A stretch of DNA of 64,000 nucleotides from positions 115,394,597 to 115,458,596 of the forward strand of contig CM042147.1 of the NCBI GenBank assembly GCA_023376005.1. The letters are read 5' to 3'. The notes beneath the pieces are model-generated. The model did no database searches. It saw only the letters and a list, made by a program, of their open reading frames with translations, and was not told where the DNA came from. The DNA comes from Doryteuthis pealeii (Eukaryota > Mollusca > Cephalopoda > Myopsida > Loliginidae). Every line of letters begins with the position of its first letter. Position 1 is the stretch's first letter. The translations under genes were made by a program, and so were the position numbers. Of this stretch, positions 32,797 to 42,962 are shown piece after piece.

Positions 32797-33665
32797 TCAC
32801 GAGGGTTAGTCAAAAAGTAATACCATTTAATTTATTTCATTTCTTTAAAACTAAGGCCTACATTGGCTCAGAGCAAGAATCCGACGAGTAAGATCCAACT
32901 TGCTAAGAGACAATGTTCCCCTACTACATGACAATGCTTGACCACACACAAGCATTAGGACAAGGGAGAAAATCACCTCAATTGGGTGGAAAACTTTACT
33001 GCATCCTCCCTACTCACTAGATTTAGCACCTTCAGACTATCATCTCTTCAGCCCCATGAAAGAGGGTTTGAGAGGCAAACATTATTCTAGTCATGAGGAT
33101 GTGAAATCTGTAGTGAAGAAGTGGCTCAAAGATCAGTCAACAGAATTTTACAGGGCTGGGATACATGCTCTCATTCTAAGGTGGAACATTGCTATTGAGA
33201 GAAACGGTGACTATGTGGAGAAGTAGGGATGTGATCCACAGGGGACCAGCTTTATTTCTATGTATGATACATATTCCTGTGTTGGTAATTATACCTATCC
33301 AAAACAAAATGGCATTACTTTTCGACTAATCTATGTGGAGAATAGTTTTTTATGTATAATAGATGTTCCTGTGTTGATAATTATAACTGTCCTAAACAAA
33401 ATGGCATTACTTTTTTACTAATCTATGTAGAGAAGTAGGGATGTGATCCACAGAGGACCAGCTTTATTTTGATGTATGATACATGTTCCTGTATTGGTAA
33501 TTATACCTGTCTTAACAAAATGGCATTACTTTTTAACTAATCTATGTAGAGAAGTAGGGTGTGATCCACAGAGGACCAGCTTTATTTTGATGTATGATAC
33601 ATGTTCCTGTGTTAGTAATTATACCTGTCCTAAAAAATGGCATTACCTTTTGACTCACCCTTGTA
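32797..33665 (+). pseudogene. Internally deleted mariner with degenerate transposase
   Basis: Terminal inverted repeats: ACGAGGGTTAGTCAAAAAGT (from about 32799) and, on the other strand, ACAAGGGTGAGTCAAAAGGT ending at 33665. The frame 32915-33226 reads VPLLHDNA, a stop at 32939-32941 where family members have Arg (CGA to TGA), then PHTSIRTREKITSIGWKTLL, PYSPDLAPSDYHLFSPMKEG and NGDYVEK. The Asp of HDN and the Asp of SDYHLF are 34 residues apart, the mariner D34D signature. The N-terminal two thirds is deleted. Confidence 0.9.
33240..33665 (+). repeat. Tandem amplification of the mariner right end
   Basis: The word AAAATGGCATTACTTTT recurs near 33307, 33400, 33518 and 33636, each followed by GACTAA/GACTCA and most by GAGAAGTAGGG, GATCCACAG and TGTATGATACATGTTCCTGT. 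Each unit thus repeats an internal copy of the terminal inverted repeat. Only the last is a true end. Confidence 0.8.
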
Positions 33666-34111
33666 TAAATGTAGGAAGGTAATACGATCTAGTTTACTGC
33701 AGTCTCCATTGTTTTTTTTTTACACTTTGGTATATTTTTGATAAAGGATAAACTACTTCTGATAATTTATTTTTGAATAGTTAATTCAATTAGCTCTCTT
33801 CATTTTATTCCGAAAAATCTTCGTTTTTTTTTTTTTTGCTTCATTACGTTTACAGGTAACTATCAAATTTGCTGTGAATAACACAAGGCCCTGCAGTCAT
33901 CTTGGTCACTTTATTCACACTTTTGACTGTTATATACACAGAAAGAAAGAACAACATACACATAATTAAATAATTGCGGTTGTAATTAAGTAAATGTAGT
34001 CGTTCTTTAATCGAAGTGAGATGTACCCATTATCTTTTTATAAAATACCAATACATCAAATAGTTATATGTTTTCAAGTAACTATTCCTACAATGGTAAT
34101 CCCAAAGATAA

Positions 34112-34361
34112 AGTAAGTAAAGTCGTTGGGGTGGCTTAAAGTCGGTATCAGCCAATCAGCAAGGGAATCTATCCACGTTTCACTAGTGCTAGACCAAGGA
34201 GATTGTTTTTGCGTCTGAGGTATAGCACTACACCCACCATCAACTGCTTACTTTACACCACAGATCCCTGAGCTACTCATACACTGAGTTGGCGAGGAGC
34301 GGTATCGAACTAGGAACCCTGTGATTTCTAGCCGAACACTCTACCGACTGAGCTAACCCTC
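34112..34361 (-). mobile_element. SINE1 copy
   Basis: Tail complement AAGTCGTTGGGGTGGCTTAA, head complement TACCGACTGAGCTAACCCTC. Near full length. 33666-34110 before it shows no gene. Confidence 0.85.
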
Positions 34362-34412
34362 CAAAATATTTAGAAATTACATTAAAATGGACTCTCTCGT
34401 CAATTTCGATGC

Positions 34413-34510
34413 ATGAGTGTTCATCCAATGAACAACCCACACAGGTTGTTTATAGATGTGAAGGCTTGTTTTGGCACAGTCGATAGGAAAGAATTGGTGC
34501 ACAAGGAATG
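34413..34510 (+). pseudogene. Possible LINE RT motif fragment
   Basis: Frame reads RLFIDVKACFGTVDRKELVH, close to the F-D-KAAFD-VDR motif A of non-LTR reverse transcriptases. The second catalytic-motif Asp position reads Gly here. Too short for a family call. Confidence 0.4.
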
Positions 34511-34524
34511 CCACAAACCCAATC

Positions 34525-34893
34525 AACAACTGACCTCAGGCTTTTCAAATTCAGAGATTTCCTTCTCCTATCCAAAGTTAAAGATACCCTGTCTTCCCTA
34601 CTATTTACCCATAGCTATAGAGAAAATATATGGATTCATACCTTTCCAAAGAGTATTAGCACTATGTGAAAATACAAACAGCCTTGTTGAGGATTTGAAG
34701 TTACCTATCCAAAGTTAAAGATGCCCTGTCTTCCCTACTATTTACCCATAGCTATAGGGAGAATATATGGATTCATACCTTTCCCAAGGGTATTAGCTCT
34801 ATGTGAAAATACAAACAGCCTTGTTGAGGATTTGAACTCAGATCAACGAGTCTATTTTCTACAACTCTAACCATTAGACCACGTGCCTTCACA
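34525..34893 (-). mobile_element. SINE2 copy with internal 137-bp tandem duplication
   Basis: The block CCTATCCAAAGTTAAAGATR...GAGGATTTGAA occurs at 34567 and again at 34704. The head complement TCTAACCATTAGACCACGTG is at the right. Confidence 0.7.
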
Positions 34894-35094
34894 AATCACA
34901 TAAACGTTTATTGTTTACACCATTTTAATGTTTGATCTATTTTTGTAGTTTCTGTGGCAGTATGCTCCCATTATACCAGCTGACTGTCATGTTATTGAGG
35001 AGGCATTGAACCTTGCCATTGTTGAAAATTCCCTATTCCACTTACAGATGTTTTTGACATTTGTTATTCAAATGAGAGTTGAAGAAGAGTAAAA

Positions 35095-35315
35095 AAAAAG
35101 GTAATCTGAACATTAGTTACATAAATGAGAGTAACCTCCCCATGTTTGTTTAACTTTGAGGAAGCCATATGTTTTGGTTTGCCATTTTCATTTCACCGTA
35201 AATCTACACTGAAAATACGAATTTGTTCAAATCAATACAACTGCATGTTTTAACATGAAAATATCATAAAATGTGTTTTTAATAACAATTAAGTTCATTT
35301 CAAATAATGTGCAAG
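35095..35315 (+). repeat. Dispersed repeat, uninterrupted copy
   Basis: GGTAATCTGAACATTAG, CTTTGAGGAAGCC, CTACACTGAAAATA and TTTGTTCAAATCAATACAAC occur in the same order as at 6400-7120, where a MITE interrupts it. This copy supplies the empty site. Confidence 0.75.
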
Positions 35316-35319
35316 AAAG

Positions 35320-35568
35320 AAAAATAGATTAATGGAAATGAAAGAAAAAAAGAAAAATAGAAAGTTCCAGAGAAGAAATAGAAATAGGGAGAAACCTATA
35401 GAAAAAAAAGGAGAATTTACTGAAAATGAAGGAATAAAAAAGAGAAAGTTCCAGTGAAGAAATGGAAATAGGAAAAAAATCAATAGAAAAGAAAGAGAAT
35501 TTGCTAAAAATAAAGGAAAAAAAGAGCATGTTTCAGAAAATAAATGGAAATATGGAGAAATCTACAGA

Positions 35569-35612
<44 letters not shown>

Positions 35613-36060
35613 TACCGAAAATGAAGGGGAGAGAAAGTTCCAGTGAATAAATGGAAATAAGGAGAAATCTACAGAAAAGAGAGAAAGAGAATTTACCGAA
35701 AATGAAGGAGGAAAAAAAAGAGAAAGGTTCAGAGAAGAAATGGACATAGGGAAAAATCTATAGAAAAAGGGAAGAGATGAAAAAACCTTTTTTTTTAAAA
35801 AGTGAGAATTTAAAAAAATAAAAATAAAAGTTGAGAAAAGGAAAAGAAAGATATTGAAATTAATCACTATAAAAATAGAATTAGAAATAAATTTAAAAAC
35901 AAAAAAAAAGAAAATGAAAAACAAAAACAAAAAAAAAAAAAAAGAAAAAGTTCCAAAAATTGGAAGAAGGCAGTAGAAAGAAAAAAGAGACTGCTAGAAA
36001 GGAAATAAAAATATTTCGGAAGATAGCAATAAAGAAGTAAAAAAAAAAGGAAAAGAAAAA
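35320..36060 (+). repeat. Polypurine tract
   Basis: A/G-rich plus strand with recurring GGAAATAGGGAGAAATCTAC / GAATTTACCGAAAATGAAGG units of about 60-70 bp, a GAGA run at 35571-35609 and A runs. Open frames here follow composition. Confidence 0.8.
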
Positions 36061-36231
36061 GGTATAAAGAATATTGTTGATTCTCTATAAATAGTAAAAA
36101 AAAGTTTCTTTCACAAACAAATATCTTGTAATTTCTTTGCTACAAATTCTTTAGAGAATTCTCTTCTGAAATCCTTCTCCACTTCATTCAATCTCAAAAA
36201 AGTCTTCTTCTTTCTTTTGTTCCCCCCACAG

Positions 36232-36368
36232 ACTCGACAAGAGTTGCTTACTCTGAATTCCACCCAACATTGCTGTCCAACAAGAACAAAACCTGGCAGA
36301 TATCCTCCAAAGAGTTTTAACGTTTGAATAACGTCGATGGATACATTTTCAGCTCCAGGAATATTTTG
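36232..36368 (+). other. Candidate exon of a host gene
   Basis: A strong acceptor (TTCTTTCTTTTGTTCCCCCC followed by ACAG, ending 36231) and a strong donor (TTTTG|GTAAGTAAAC, donor from 36369) enclose 137 bp richer in G and C than its flanks. Two frames run about 28-31 codons before a stop inside the segment (SEFHPTLLSNKNKTWQISSK in one), so it would be a last coding exon, a UTR exon or part of a non-coding RNA. No family is recognised. Confidence 0.35.
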
Positions 36369-36941
36369 GTAAGTAAACTGCTCTCCAGAATGGGAAAAAT
36401 CTTTTGTGTATTAAAAGTTCTTTTATCGTTTGAGAGAGAAGAAAGTCTTGAGAAAATGAATTGAAATCGGATCTTTAAAAATTTTATTCAAAATTCCAGC
36501 TCTTGAGATGTTTTTTTTTTTTTTATTTAAGAATAGAAAAAAGAAAATTAAAAAAAATAAAAAAATAAAAAAACAGAAAAAAAAATAAAAGAAAAAGTTT
36601 TCTATTTTTCTTTTGATTCCAGAAGCTTTTATAAAGATTTTGAAAAAAAATATTTCAAATATTCAAAATTGTCAAAGTCTGTTTTATATATCTCTTCAAT
36701 ACAAAAATATACGAAACAATTGAAAATTAATAATGAATTTGTGAATGGAAATTATTTTAAGTGTCTTGATAATATCCCACAATGCATTGTTGTTGTTTTT
36801 TTCTCTTAATATTTGAAAAGGAAATCCCTTTAATCCACTTGTCTCAATGCACCTAATTGTTCATATTTTATGCTTTCAAAAACACTACTTAACTATCATT
36901 ATCATCATTTCAAATCCTTTTCTATATTTATTTACTTCACG

Positions 36942-37105
36942 GTTTGCTCAATGGAAAGAGCATCCACATAGGAATCATAAGGTTCCAAGTTCAGTACTTG
37001 CCCTCACCGACTCTGTGCATGAAAAGCACAGCTTGGATTTGTGTGGTAAAATGGAGAGTTAATGGTACATGTAGCACTCCACCTCAGTCACAAAAACAAT
37101 CACAA
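36942..37105 (+). mobile_element. SINE1-like fragment
   Basis: Head GGTTTGCTCAATGGAAAGAG and B box near AGTTCAGTACTTG, then the SINE1 body up to CAGTCACAAAAACAATCAC. It stops at the Penelope-like fragment. Confidence 0.65.
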
Positions 37106-37275
37106 ATATGTGTTTTTTGTTGAACTGTACAGACAATTCCTGTCGGACAAGTTTTTGGTTGATCCATTCCAATTTTCGGGCCTTCTTTCTGGTGTTGGGG
37201 TGTAACTGGTATAACAGTCCCCCAAATGTTTCAAAACAAGCGCTTTCGGCAATACAATTTGCCATCCTCAGGTGG
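37105..37275 (-). pseudogene. Penelope-like 5' fragment
   Basis: Minus strand reads FGGLLYQLHPNTRKKARKLE, then WINQKLVRQELSVQFNKKHI. The hammerhead-like motif (37238-37271) lies just upstream and is read in the same open frame (start near 37295). This order of hammerhead followed by ORF start fits the 5' end of a Penelope-like element. The RT and GIY-YIG domains are absent. Confidence 0.65.
37238..37271 (-). ncRNA. Hammerhead-ribozyme-like motif
   Basis: Minus strand: CUGAGGA (complement of 37265-37271), one extra U, helix II GGCAA...UUGCC with a six-base loop, GAAA, palindrome AGCGCU (complement of 37239-37244), then U. The extra U before helix II recurs in the 54319 and 53837 motifs. Helix I is weak. 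Helix III is palindromic, so only a dimer could form. Confidence 0.55.
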
Positions 37276-37449
37276 AAACGATGGTATGATTTCATGTCTC
37301 GTTTTAACGAGAACGAGTAGTAGCAAGGAATTAGAAGTGGGAGGTAATAACCATTGGTAGTTGAGGTTCTAGGAATGGTAGTGGTTCATCCAGCATTGCA
37401 GTAGTGATTTTTTATATATATATATATGTGTGTATGTCCATATTTAAGG

Positions 37450-37697
37450 TGCTGGTTTAGCTTAGTTGATAGAGCATCCATCTAGGAACCTCAAGGTTAC
37501 AGGTTCAATACTGTTCCCAGCCAACCTAGCGCATGTGTAGCAAAGCTTGATTTATCTGATTGGAGTGGTAACATGGGGAGCTGATGGTAAGTGGTGCTTT
37601 CCCTCAGAAAAAACAATCCGTGGTGAAAAAGGGATAGACTCCCTAACTGTCTAGATGATACTGACAGTTGGCTCCTCTGCAAACTTTACTACTTACA
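37450..37697 (+). mobile_element. SINE1 variant
   Basis: GGTGCTGGTTTAGCTTAGTT head, B box GGTTCAATACT, body GGGGAGCTGATGGTAAG, tail CAAACTTTACTACTTAC. This is the TAGAGCATCC subfamily also seen at 36942, 45744 and 51179. Confidence 0.75.
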
Positions 37698-38071
37698 GTT
37701 TGTAGAGTCTAAGCCCTGTCGACAGGGAAGGCATATATAAAAAATAGGTATTTACCAAACCTGTATTATAAGAGGTCCCCTGTGTTTCAGGATTAATCTA
37801 GATGACAGTATTTTTTAGATGCTAGGAACTCCATTTTAAAATTATAATTTAAGAGGATTGTTCCTCATATCCGCAGTCTATTTGCTGTATTTGATACCAT
37901 TTAATTGTGTACAAAAAAATTCATATGAAATGAATGTACATATAAATGTACAATGTATGGGATTCCCCAACCTCTAAGCATAAAATAACCCCAGACAAGT
38001 TGACATGCCATTTCAATCAATCACACAATCACACATACACATACATGAATATTGTGGCATTTGTTCTGTAA

Positions 38072-38720
38072 TGTAATGTAATCATAGGAAATGAACACAG
38101 CAACATGAGTTCAAATCCTGAACAAGACTGATTGCATTTCACATGATGCTAATACCCTTGGAAAAGGTATGCATTCAACTATTCTCCCTCTAGCTAAGGG
38201 TAAACACTAGGACAGACTAGGATCTTTAAACAGTCTTGGAGAGAGAAAACTTTGAATTCAGACATTGTCCTTGTATGGAGGAGTTGGTAAATATATACAA
38301 ACTTGAGGAATTTATGGAAGCGCTTGGTGTAATGGTTAAAGTCGTAGGAAATGGACTCCTCGACCTGAGTTCAAATCCTAGATGAGGGTATCTACATTTC
38401 TCTTAGCTAATACTCTTGGGAAAGGTATGCATCCACTTACTCTCCTTCCAGTTATGGGTAAATAGCAGGGCAGAATAGGCTCTTTAGCCTTGGCTGGACA
38501 ACCTGTCTAGAAGAAAGGAAAACTCTGAATTCAAAGCTGTTTAACTCTGCCTAAAAAAATAACCTTGTGTCGCATGCTGCTCGTTCAGAGAGGTTGGTAA
38601 ATTTATAGAAGTAAACTTGAAGAACAGCAGATGTTTTCCCGACTGAATCCTCCATAAACTCTTTGACCAGAGTTCAAATCCTAGATGAGGATAACTACAT
38701 TTCACTTATGAGTGATTCCA
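38072..38720 (+). mobile_element. SINE2 copies in series
   Basis: A headless copy (38072-38300), a near-complete copy (38319-38600; GGTGTAATGGTTAAAGTCGT, GAGTTCAAATCCTAG) and a partial (38640-38715) lie head to tail. A ~90-bp block (GAGGTTGGTAAAT...AGAACAGCAGAT...CCCGACTG) at 38575-38660 is repeated at 38990-39060. Confidence 0.7.
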
Positions 38721-39465
38721 TCCAGAAAAAAGTAAAATTGTCACCCATCCCTTTCAATTTTTCTGAAATTTTTTCCAGGTGGTAAAGTTAGACAATCCCC
38801 AAAACTTGAGCTTCCAATTCCAAAAATTGGCAGAGTTATTTCAATTTTTAGCTCTCCAAATTTGGTGGGGTTCACAAAAAATGGCGACTTTTTGTAATCT
38901 ATTTTTGTCTACAATGAGTTCTAGAGCTTTCCTACTACTAAAAATTGGTTTATAAAAATTTGAATTTGCGTCACATCCTGCTCAGGTGGAGAGGTTGGTA
39001 AATAAGTACAAACTTCAAGAACAGCAGATATTTTTCCCGACTGGATTCTCCATAAACTAATACAAACAAAAAGAATACCCAATTTCCAAGAAAATTCAGG
39101 AACTTTCAATATTCTGAGACTTAATCTGTTTCCCAGACATTGACCTGAAGCATTTTTCTACATATCAGCTCCAAGTTATCTTTAAAAACATCCGTCGACC
39201 CAAGGAATTATCCAACCTCATCTGTAGTTGTTGTCGGCTCCTAAGGCTTGTCTCTGAGGATGACATCCACAGATACAGGCATTTGGAATTTCGGCATTAA
39301 GCTTTTATTTTAATCTTCAAATTTATAGCTTACTAATGCATCTTGAGGAACCATAAGTTCTTCTTAGACTGGACTGTCCACTTTTAAGATGCACTCAGCT
39401 TGGATATTTTCCGCTGAAAGAAAAAAACAGATTAAATCATGCTTTCATCTTTTCATTAATCAATA

Positions 39466-40067
39466 CTAGCAAATATATGCACCCTCCGGGTGCAAGTATT
39501 CAAGTTTTAATGTAATGAAATATTGTATTAAATTAGAGGCAGACAAAAAGATATGTAACAGAGTGGGGGTATAATAGAAAAATAGAAATGAAACTTACTC
39601 TTCCATCACTCCCGTCTTTCATTGTTGAATTTTACTTATTTAACTATTTAGTTAAATTAGGAAATAAAGAATAAAATGATAGTTATTTTTTTTGTTAATG
39701 GATTTCATTTAAGATTCATTGAAGAGATTGTTGCTTATATTCATTAAAATAAAACCAAACAATTAGAAATCAATAATACTAAGCACATATTTAATAAAAT
39801 CACATTTTTAATATCAATATGCAAATTAGCCTTCCCATTTACACTGCAAACCGCTATTTTTTGTATATATAAATACAATTGCATGTTATTTGTATGTAGA
39901 TATGGACAACACTAATAAAAAGGTGAAGCAATTTTATTAATAATTGAGTTTTAAATATAAATAAAATCATGGAGAATGTGATGTAAATAACTATGTTAAT
40001 TGTGACTCGATTAGTAATATAGTTTCGGTTACAGACAGAAAAACACACAATCTCCATTATAATAAGA
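39466..40067 (-). mobile_element. Non-autonomous Helitron, complete
   Basis: On the minus strand it starts A|TCTTATTATAATGGAGATTG and ends with the hairpin GCACCCGGAGGGTGC, then ATATATTTGCTAG|T. It sits between host A (39465) and T (40068). The 5' TC, 3' hairpin, CTAG end and A-T target fit the Helitron rule exactly. 602 bp; no Rep/helicase coding. Confidence 0.9.
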
Positions 40068-40118
40068 TATTACAGATATTAGGATGTTTATAATACACAC
40101 ACTCACATACACATATGA

Positions 40119-40156
<38 letters not shown>

Positions 40157-40170
40157 TAAGTTAAATCAAT

Positions 40171-40214
40171 CCATGTACAGTCCTGTTTCAATATAACACA
40201 TCTCTTCAGTGTGG
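40171..40214 (-). ncRNA. Hammerhead-ribozyme-like motif, left outer arm
   Basis: Minus strand: CCACA (40210-40214), CUGAAGA (40203-40209), helix II GAUGU-GUU-AUAUU (40190-40202; wobble pairs), intact GAAA (40186-40189), helix III ACAG-GA-CUGU (40177-40186), A17 (40176), then CAUGG, which no longer fully pairs with CCACA. Confidence 0.6.
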
Positions 40215-40234
40215 CTAGGCCTAGCAGGCTATAA

Positions 40235-40270
<36 letters not shown>

Positions 40271-40460
40271 AGAATTAAACAAAAGGCACGTCTCCTGTAT
40301 CACAATTTTATTAACGATTTTATTAAATGTTGGCCAGAAAGCTCAAAGATTGTTAATAAAATTGTTAAACAGGAGACGTGCCTTTTGTTTAATTCTACAT
40401 GTATAAATGAAAGAATCCTGCCCAAATACACAAACACACTCACACACACACACACACATA

Positions 40461-40515
<55 letters not shown>

Positions 40516-40608
40516 TTAACAATTTTATTAACAATCTTTTCAAGCTTTCTGGCCAACATTTTTACATTTGGATGGAATCTGTAGATTAGTCCACCGGTTC
40601 TTTTCCCA

Positions 40609-40641
40609 AGTACTTTTGGCACTTCAAAGTGACATCATTAG
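40609..40641 (-). ncRNA. Degenerate hammerhead-like motif
   Basis: Minus strand: CUAAUGA, extra U, GUCAC...GUGCC, AAAA, palindrome AGUACU. It matches the 54319 motif with G5 and G12 changed to A. Expected to be inactive. Confidence 0.5.
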
Positions 40642-40771
40642 TTATACTTGGGAAAAGAACATTAGTGGACTAATCTACAGATTCCATCCAAATGTAAAAA
40701 AAGTTGGCCAGAAAACTCAAAAAGATTGTTAATAAAATTGTTAAACAGGACACGTGCCTTTTGTTTAATTC

Positions 40772-40810
<39 letters not shown>

Positions 40811-40824
40811 CCTGCTAAGCCTAG

Positions 40825-40868
40825 CCACACTGAAGAGATGTGTTATATTTAAACAGGACTGTATGTGG
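40825..40868 (+). ncRNA. Hammerhead-ribozyme-like motif, right outer arm
   Basis: CCACA (40825-40829), CUGAAGA (40830-40836), the same helix II (40837-40849), then UAAA in place of GAAA (40850-40853), helix III ACAG-GA-CUGU, A at 40863, UGUGG (40864-40868) pairing perfectly with CCACA. It has lost G12, so it should be inactive. Its intact helix I complements the defect in the left arm. Confidence 0.6.
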
Positions 40869-41261
40869 ATTGATTTAACTTATCTGAGGCAACTGGTAAT
40901 GGTAGCTCCATCGATCTCATGTCTTACATTTTTTTCAGATAGGATCAGTTACGTGTTTTTGCAACTGAAATGATTTTTTTAAAGACTGGTGAATCTTTAA
41001 TTATTACACAGAGAGCTTTTGGAACTCATTTCATGTTACTTCAGAATGATGCTGTTATGGGTTGAAAACTTCAGAATAGATGTAATTTTAAAAATTAAAT
41101 AAAAACTGTAGCTCTTTATTTAAACAATAGTGAAATATTTTTTTTTTTGATATCAGTTACATTGTTCTTTTTGTCAACCTTGATCATATTTGACAAAAAA
41201 CTCAGACTCCAATGAAAGACAACAACTAACACTGGTGTGAAAAACTCGCAGGGCATGATAT

Positions 41262-41350
41262 GATCTATTAATAATGGAGATTCAGTCTCTATTTTTCTGT
41301 AACCAAAACTATGTCACTGCTTACGTCACATTACCCAAAATCATCATAAC
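41262..41350 (+). mobile_element. Helitron 5' fragment
   Basis: TTAATAATGGAGATTCAGTC then TCTGTAACCAAAACTATGTC resembles the Helitron start at 47578. No 3' end is found nearby. The flanks 40881-41690 hold no gene. Confidence 0.4.
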
Positions 41351-41692
41351 ATAGAATGAATACACTCAAAATTTGAGCATGAAACCTTAGCTGGTCCTCA
41401 TTGTTTTTTAAAACAAGTTTTAATAAATACATACCTGTTATTAAATATTTATATATAGTTTGTTTTATTTTAACATATATTTGAAATTATCAGAACTATG
41501 TTTTCTTTTCAAATTGTTTTATTTTTTTACTCCTTTGATAAATTTAATCTTACTTACTTATGGTACAAACTCTCTAGCATTGAATTTTTAACTCCCACAC
41601 CCTCAGGCAATATTTTTCAAAAATTAATTCTTACAATGTCGGAAGGTATTTTTTTGTGCTAGTAATTATAATGATAATAATAACAATAAAAG

Positions 41693-42160
41693 TCATCATC
41701 ATCATCATGTTCCAGCAACACAGATATCCATGACAATCTCGCCAACCCTCCCTATCATTCATTGCTCCTGGGAGGTCTCTGTGCAGCATCCAGTATCCAT
41801 GCAGAGCTGGTCAATGTATGTCTTTGCTGGTTGGCCCACTCTGGCATGCCCATGTGATGGCTTCCACAGAAGAACATCACTTATGAGTTCGTCCTTGCTT
41901 CTCAAGCAGTGTCTGGCGTGTTTCATTCACATTACATAGATGGTTTGTGTGATATGGGGCAGGTCGCCGTACGGCTGTTTTCTCGTGGGTGTTGTTTCAC
42001 ATCTTGTTTAAGACTGCACACAGCATTCTTGTGCAGCTACCATCTAGCTTATTCTCCAGTTGCTTTGTTTAGGGTCCAGGGGTGGGAAGCACCTGTACAG
42101 TAGCTCTGATACAACTATGGCCTGGAAGAATAGTTACTTTAACTTGCCAGTGAGAATAGA
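41693..42160 (-). pseudogene. LINE-C C-terminal fragment with (GAT)n tail
   Basis: The reverse strand carries the LINE-C C-terminus in order, from VVVSELLYR-like text and KLDGSCTRMLCAVLN to ARHCLRSKDELISDVLLWKP and a YID-LC-D-GCCTE region. It ends in (GAT)n (plus-strand CATCATCATCATCATG). Several frameshifts. Confidence 0.7.
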
Positions 42161-42356
42161 TGTTGTGGTTGTTGTTTATTGATTTGATCAGCATATCAAC
42201 CCATCTGGGGTTATGTCATGCCTAACAGTTAGGAAGTAATACATATTGTGTATTTATATTTATACTTTTTAGTAATTGGTTTTAAAAATCTGTTAGCATT
42301 ATTGGGGATTATGTTGTATGGTATTGATTTGTTTCATGTCTATATTCTATGGTATA

Positions 42357-42640
42357 AGGAAGCGCGTGGTGTAATGGTTAAAGTCATGGGAAATGGACTC
42401 GTGGCCCCGAGTTCAAATCCTGGAACGTGGTAATTACATTTCACTTAGCGCTAATACCCTTGGGGAAAGGTATCAATCCTACTCTCCCTCCAGCTATGGG
42501 TAAATAGCAGGACAGACTGGGTTCTTTAACCATGGCTAGGTAACCAGTCTAGGAGAAGGAAAACTCTGAATTCAAACCTGCTGAACTCCGCTTAAGAAAT
42601 TGACCTCGTGTCGTATCCTGCTCGTGTGGAGGAGTTGGTA
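42357..42640 (+). mobile_element. SINE2 copy, near complete
   Basis: Head GCGTGGTGTAATGGTTAAAG, B box GAGTTCAAATCC, body CTTAGCGCTAATACCCTTGG and CAGCTATGGGTAAATAGCAG, 3' end GAGGAGTTGGTAGATATATA. The best-preserved SINE2 of the window. Confidence 0.85.
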
Positions 42641-42689
42641 GATATATATATTCTATATATATCTATATATATATATATAGATATATATA

Positions 42690-42885
42690 TATATTCTATG
42701 GTATAATTTTATTTCCCTCAAAAAAGAGAGAATATCCTCCATGTTAACGTTTTCAAACAGATCTTTCATACTGTTTGCTTTAAAATAACGGCTTCTAATG
42801 TGAGCAAAAAACCTGCATTCCATGAATAAGTGTTTAACTATCAAAGGTGTTTGACATATTCCACATTGTGGTTGTTGTTCACTGG
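42690..42885 (-). pseudogene. LINE-D-like C-terminal fragment
   Basis: Minus strand reads EQQPQCGICQTPLIVKHLFM, then ECRFFAHIRSRYFKANSMKD and LFENVNMEDILSFLREIKLY. The C-x2-C...KHL--EC pattern matches the domain after RNase H in I/Jockey-type LINEs. The protein differs from the 22127 fragment, so it is another subfamily. Confidence 0.75.
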
Positions 42886-42962
42886 TAATAAAGAGAGAGA
42901 GAGAGAGAGAGAGAGAATAGAATATTGAATTGTCTCATAAGAAGACTAAACTACAGAGTGAA

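Larger units (their letters stand above)
40157..40880. mobile_element. Nested foldback: two hammerhead families, one inside the other
   Basis: Outer inverted arms (40157-40227, 40811-40880) carry the CCACA-CUGAAGA hammerhead. Inside lie two further inverted pairs of a Penelope-like fragment (40270-40340/40340-40430 and 40517-40610/40645-40775). Each reads GLIYRFHPNVKKLARKLEKI, then VKQETCLLFNSTCINER-LPKY in its own direction. CA, TG and TA microsatellites join the layers. Confidence 0.65.

Noticed and set aside
39251..39300. CTGAGGATGAC next to CATCCACAGATACAGG as a hammerhead
   Set aside because: No GAAA at the right distance and no helix II. Only the helix I-like TGTGGATG word on the minus strand resembles the 32-kb family.
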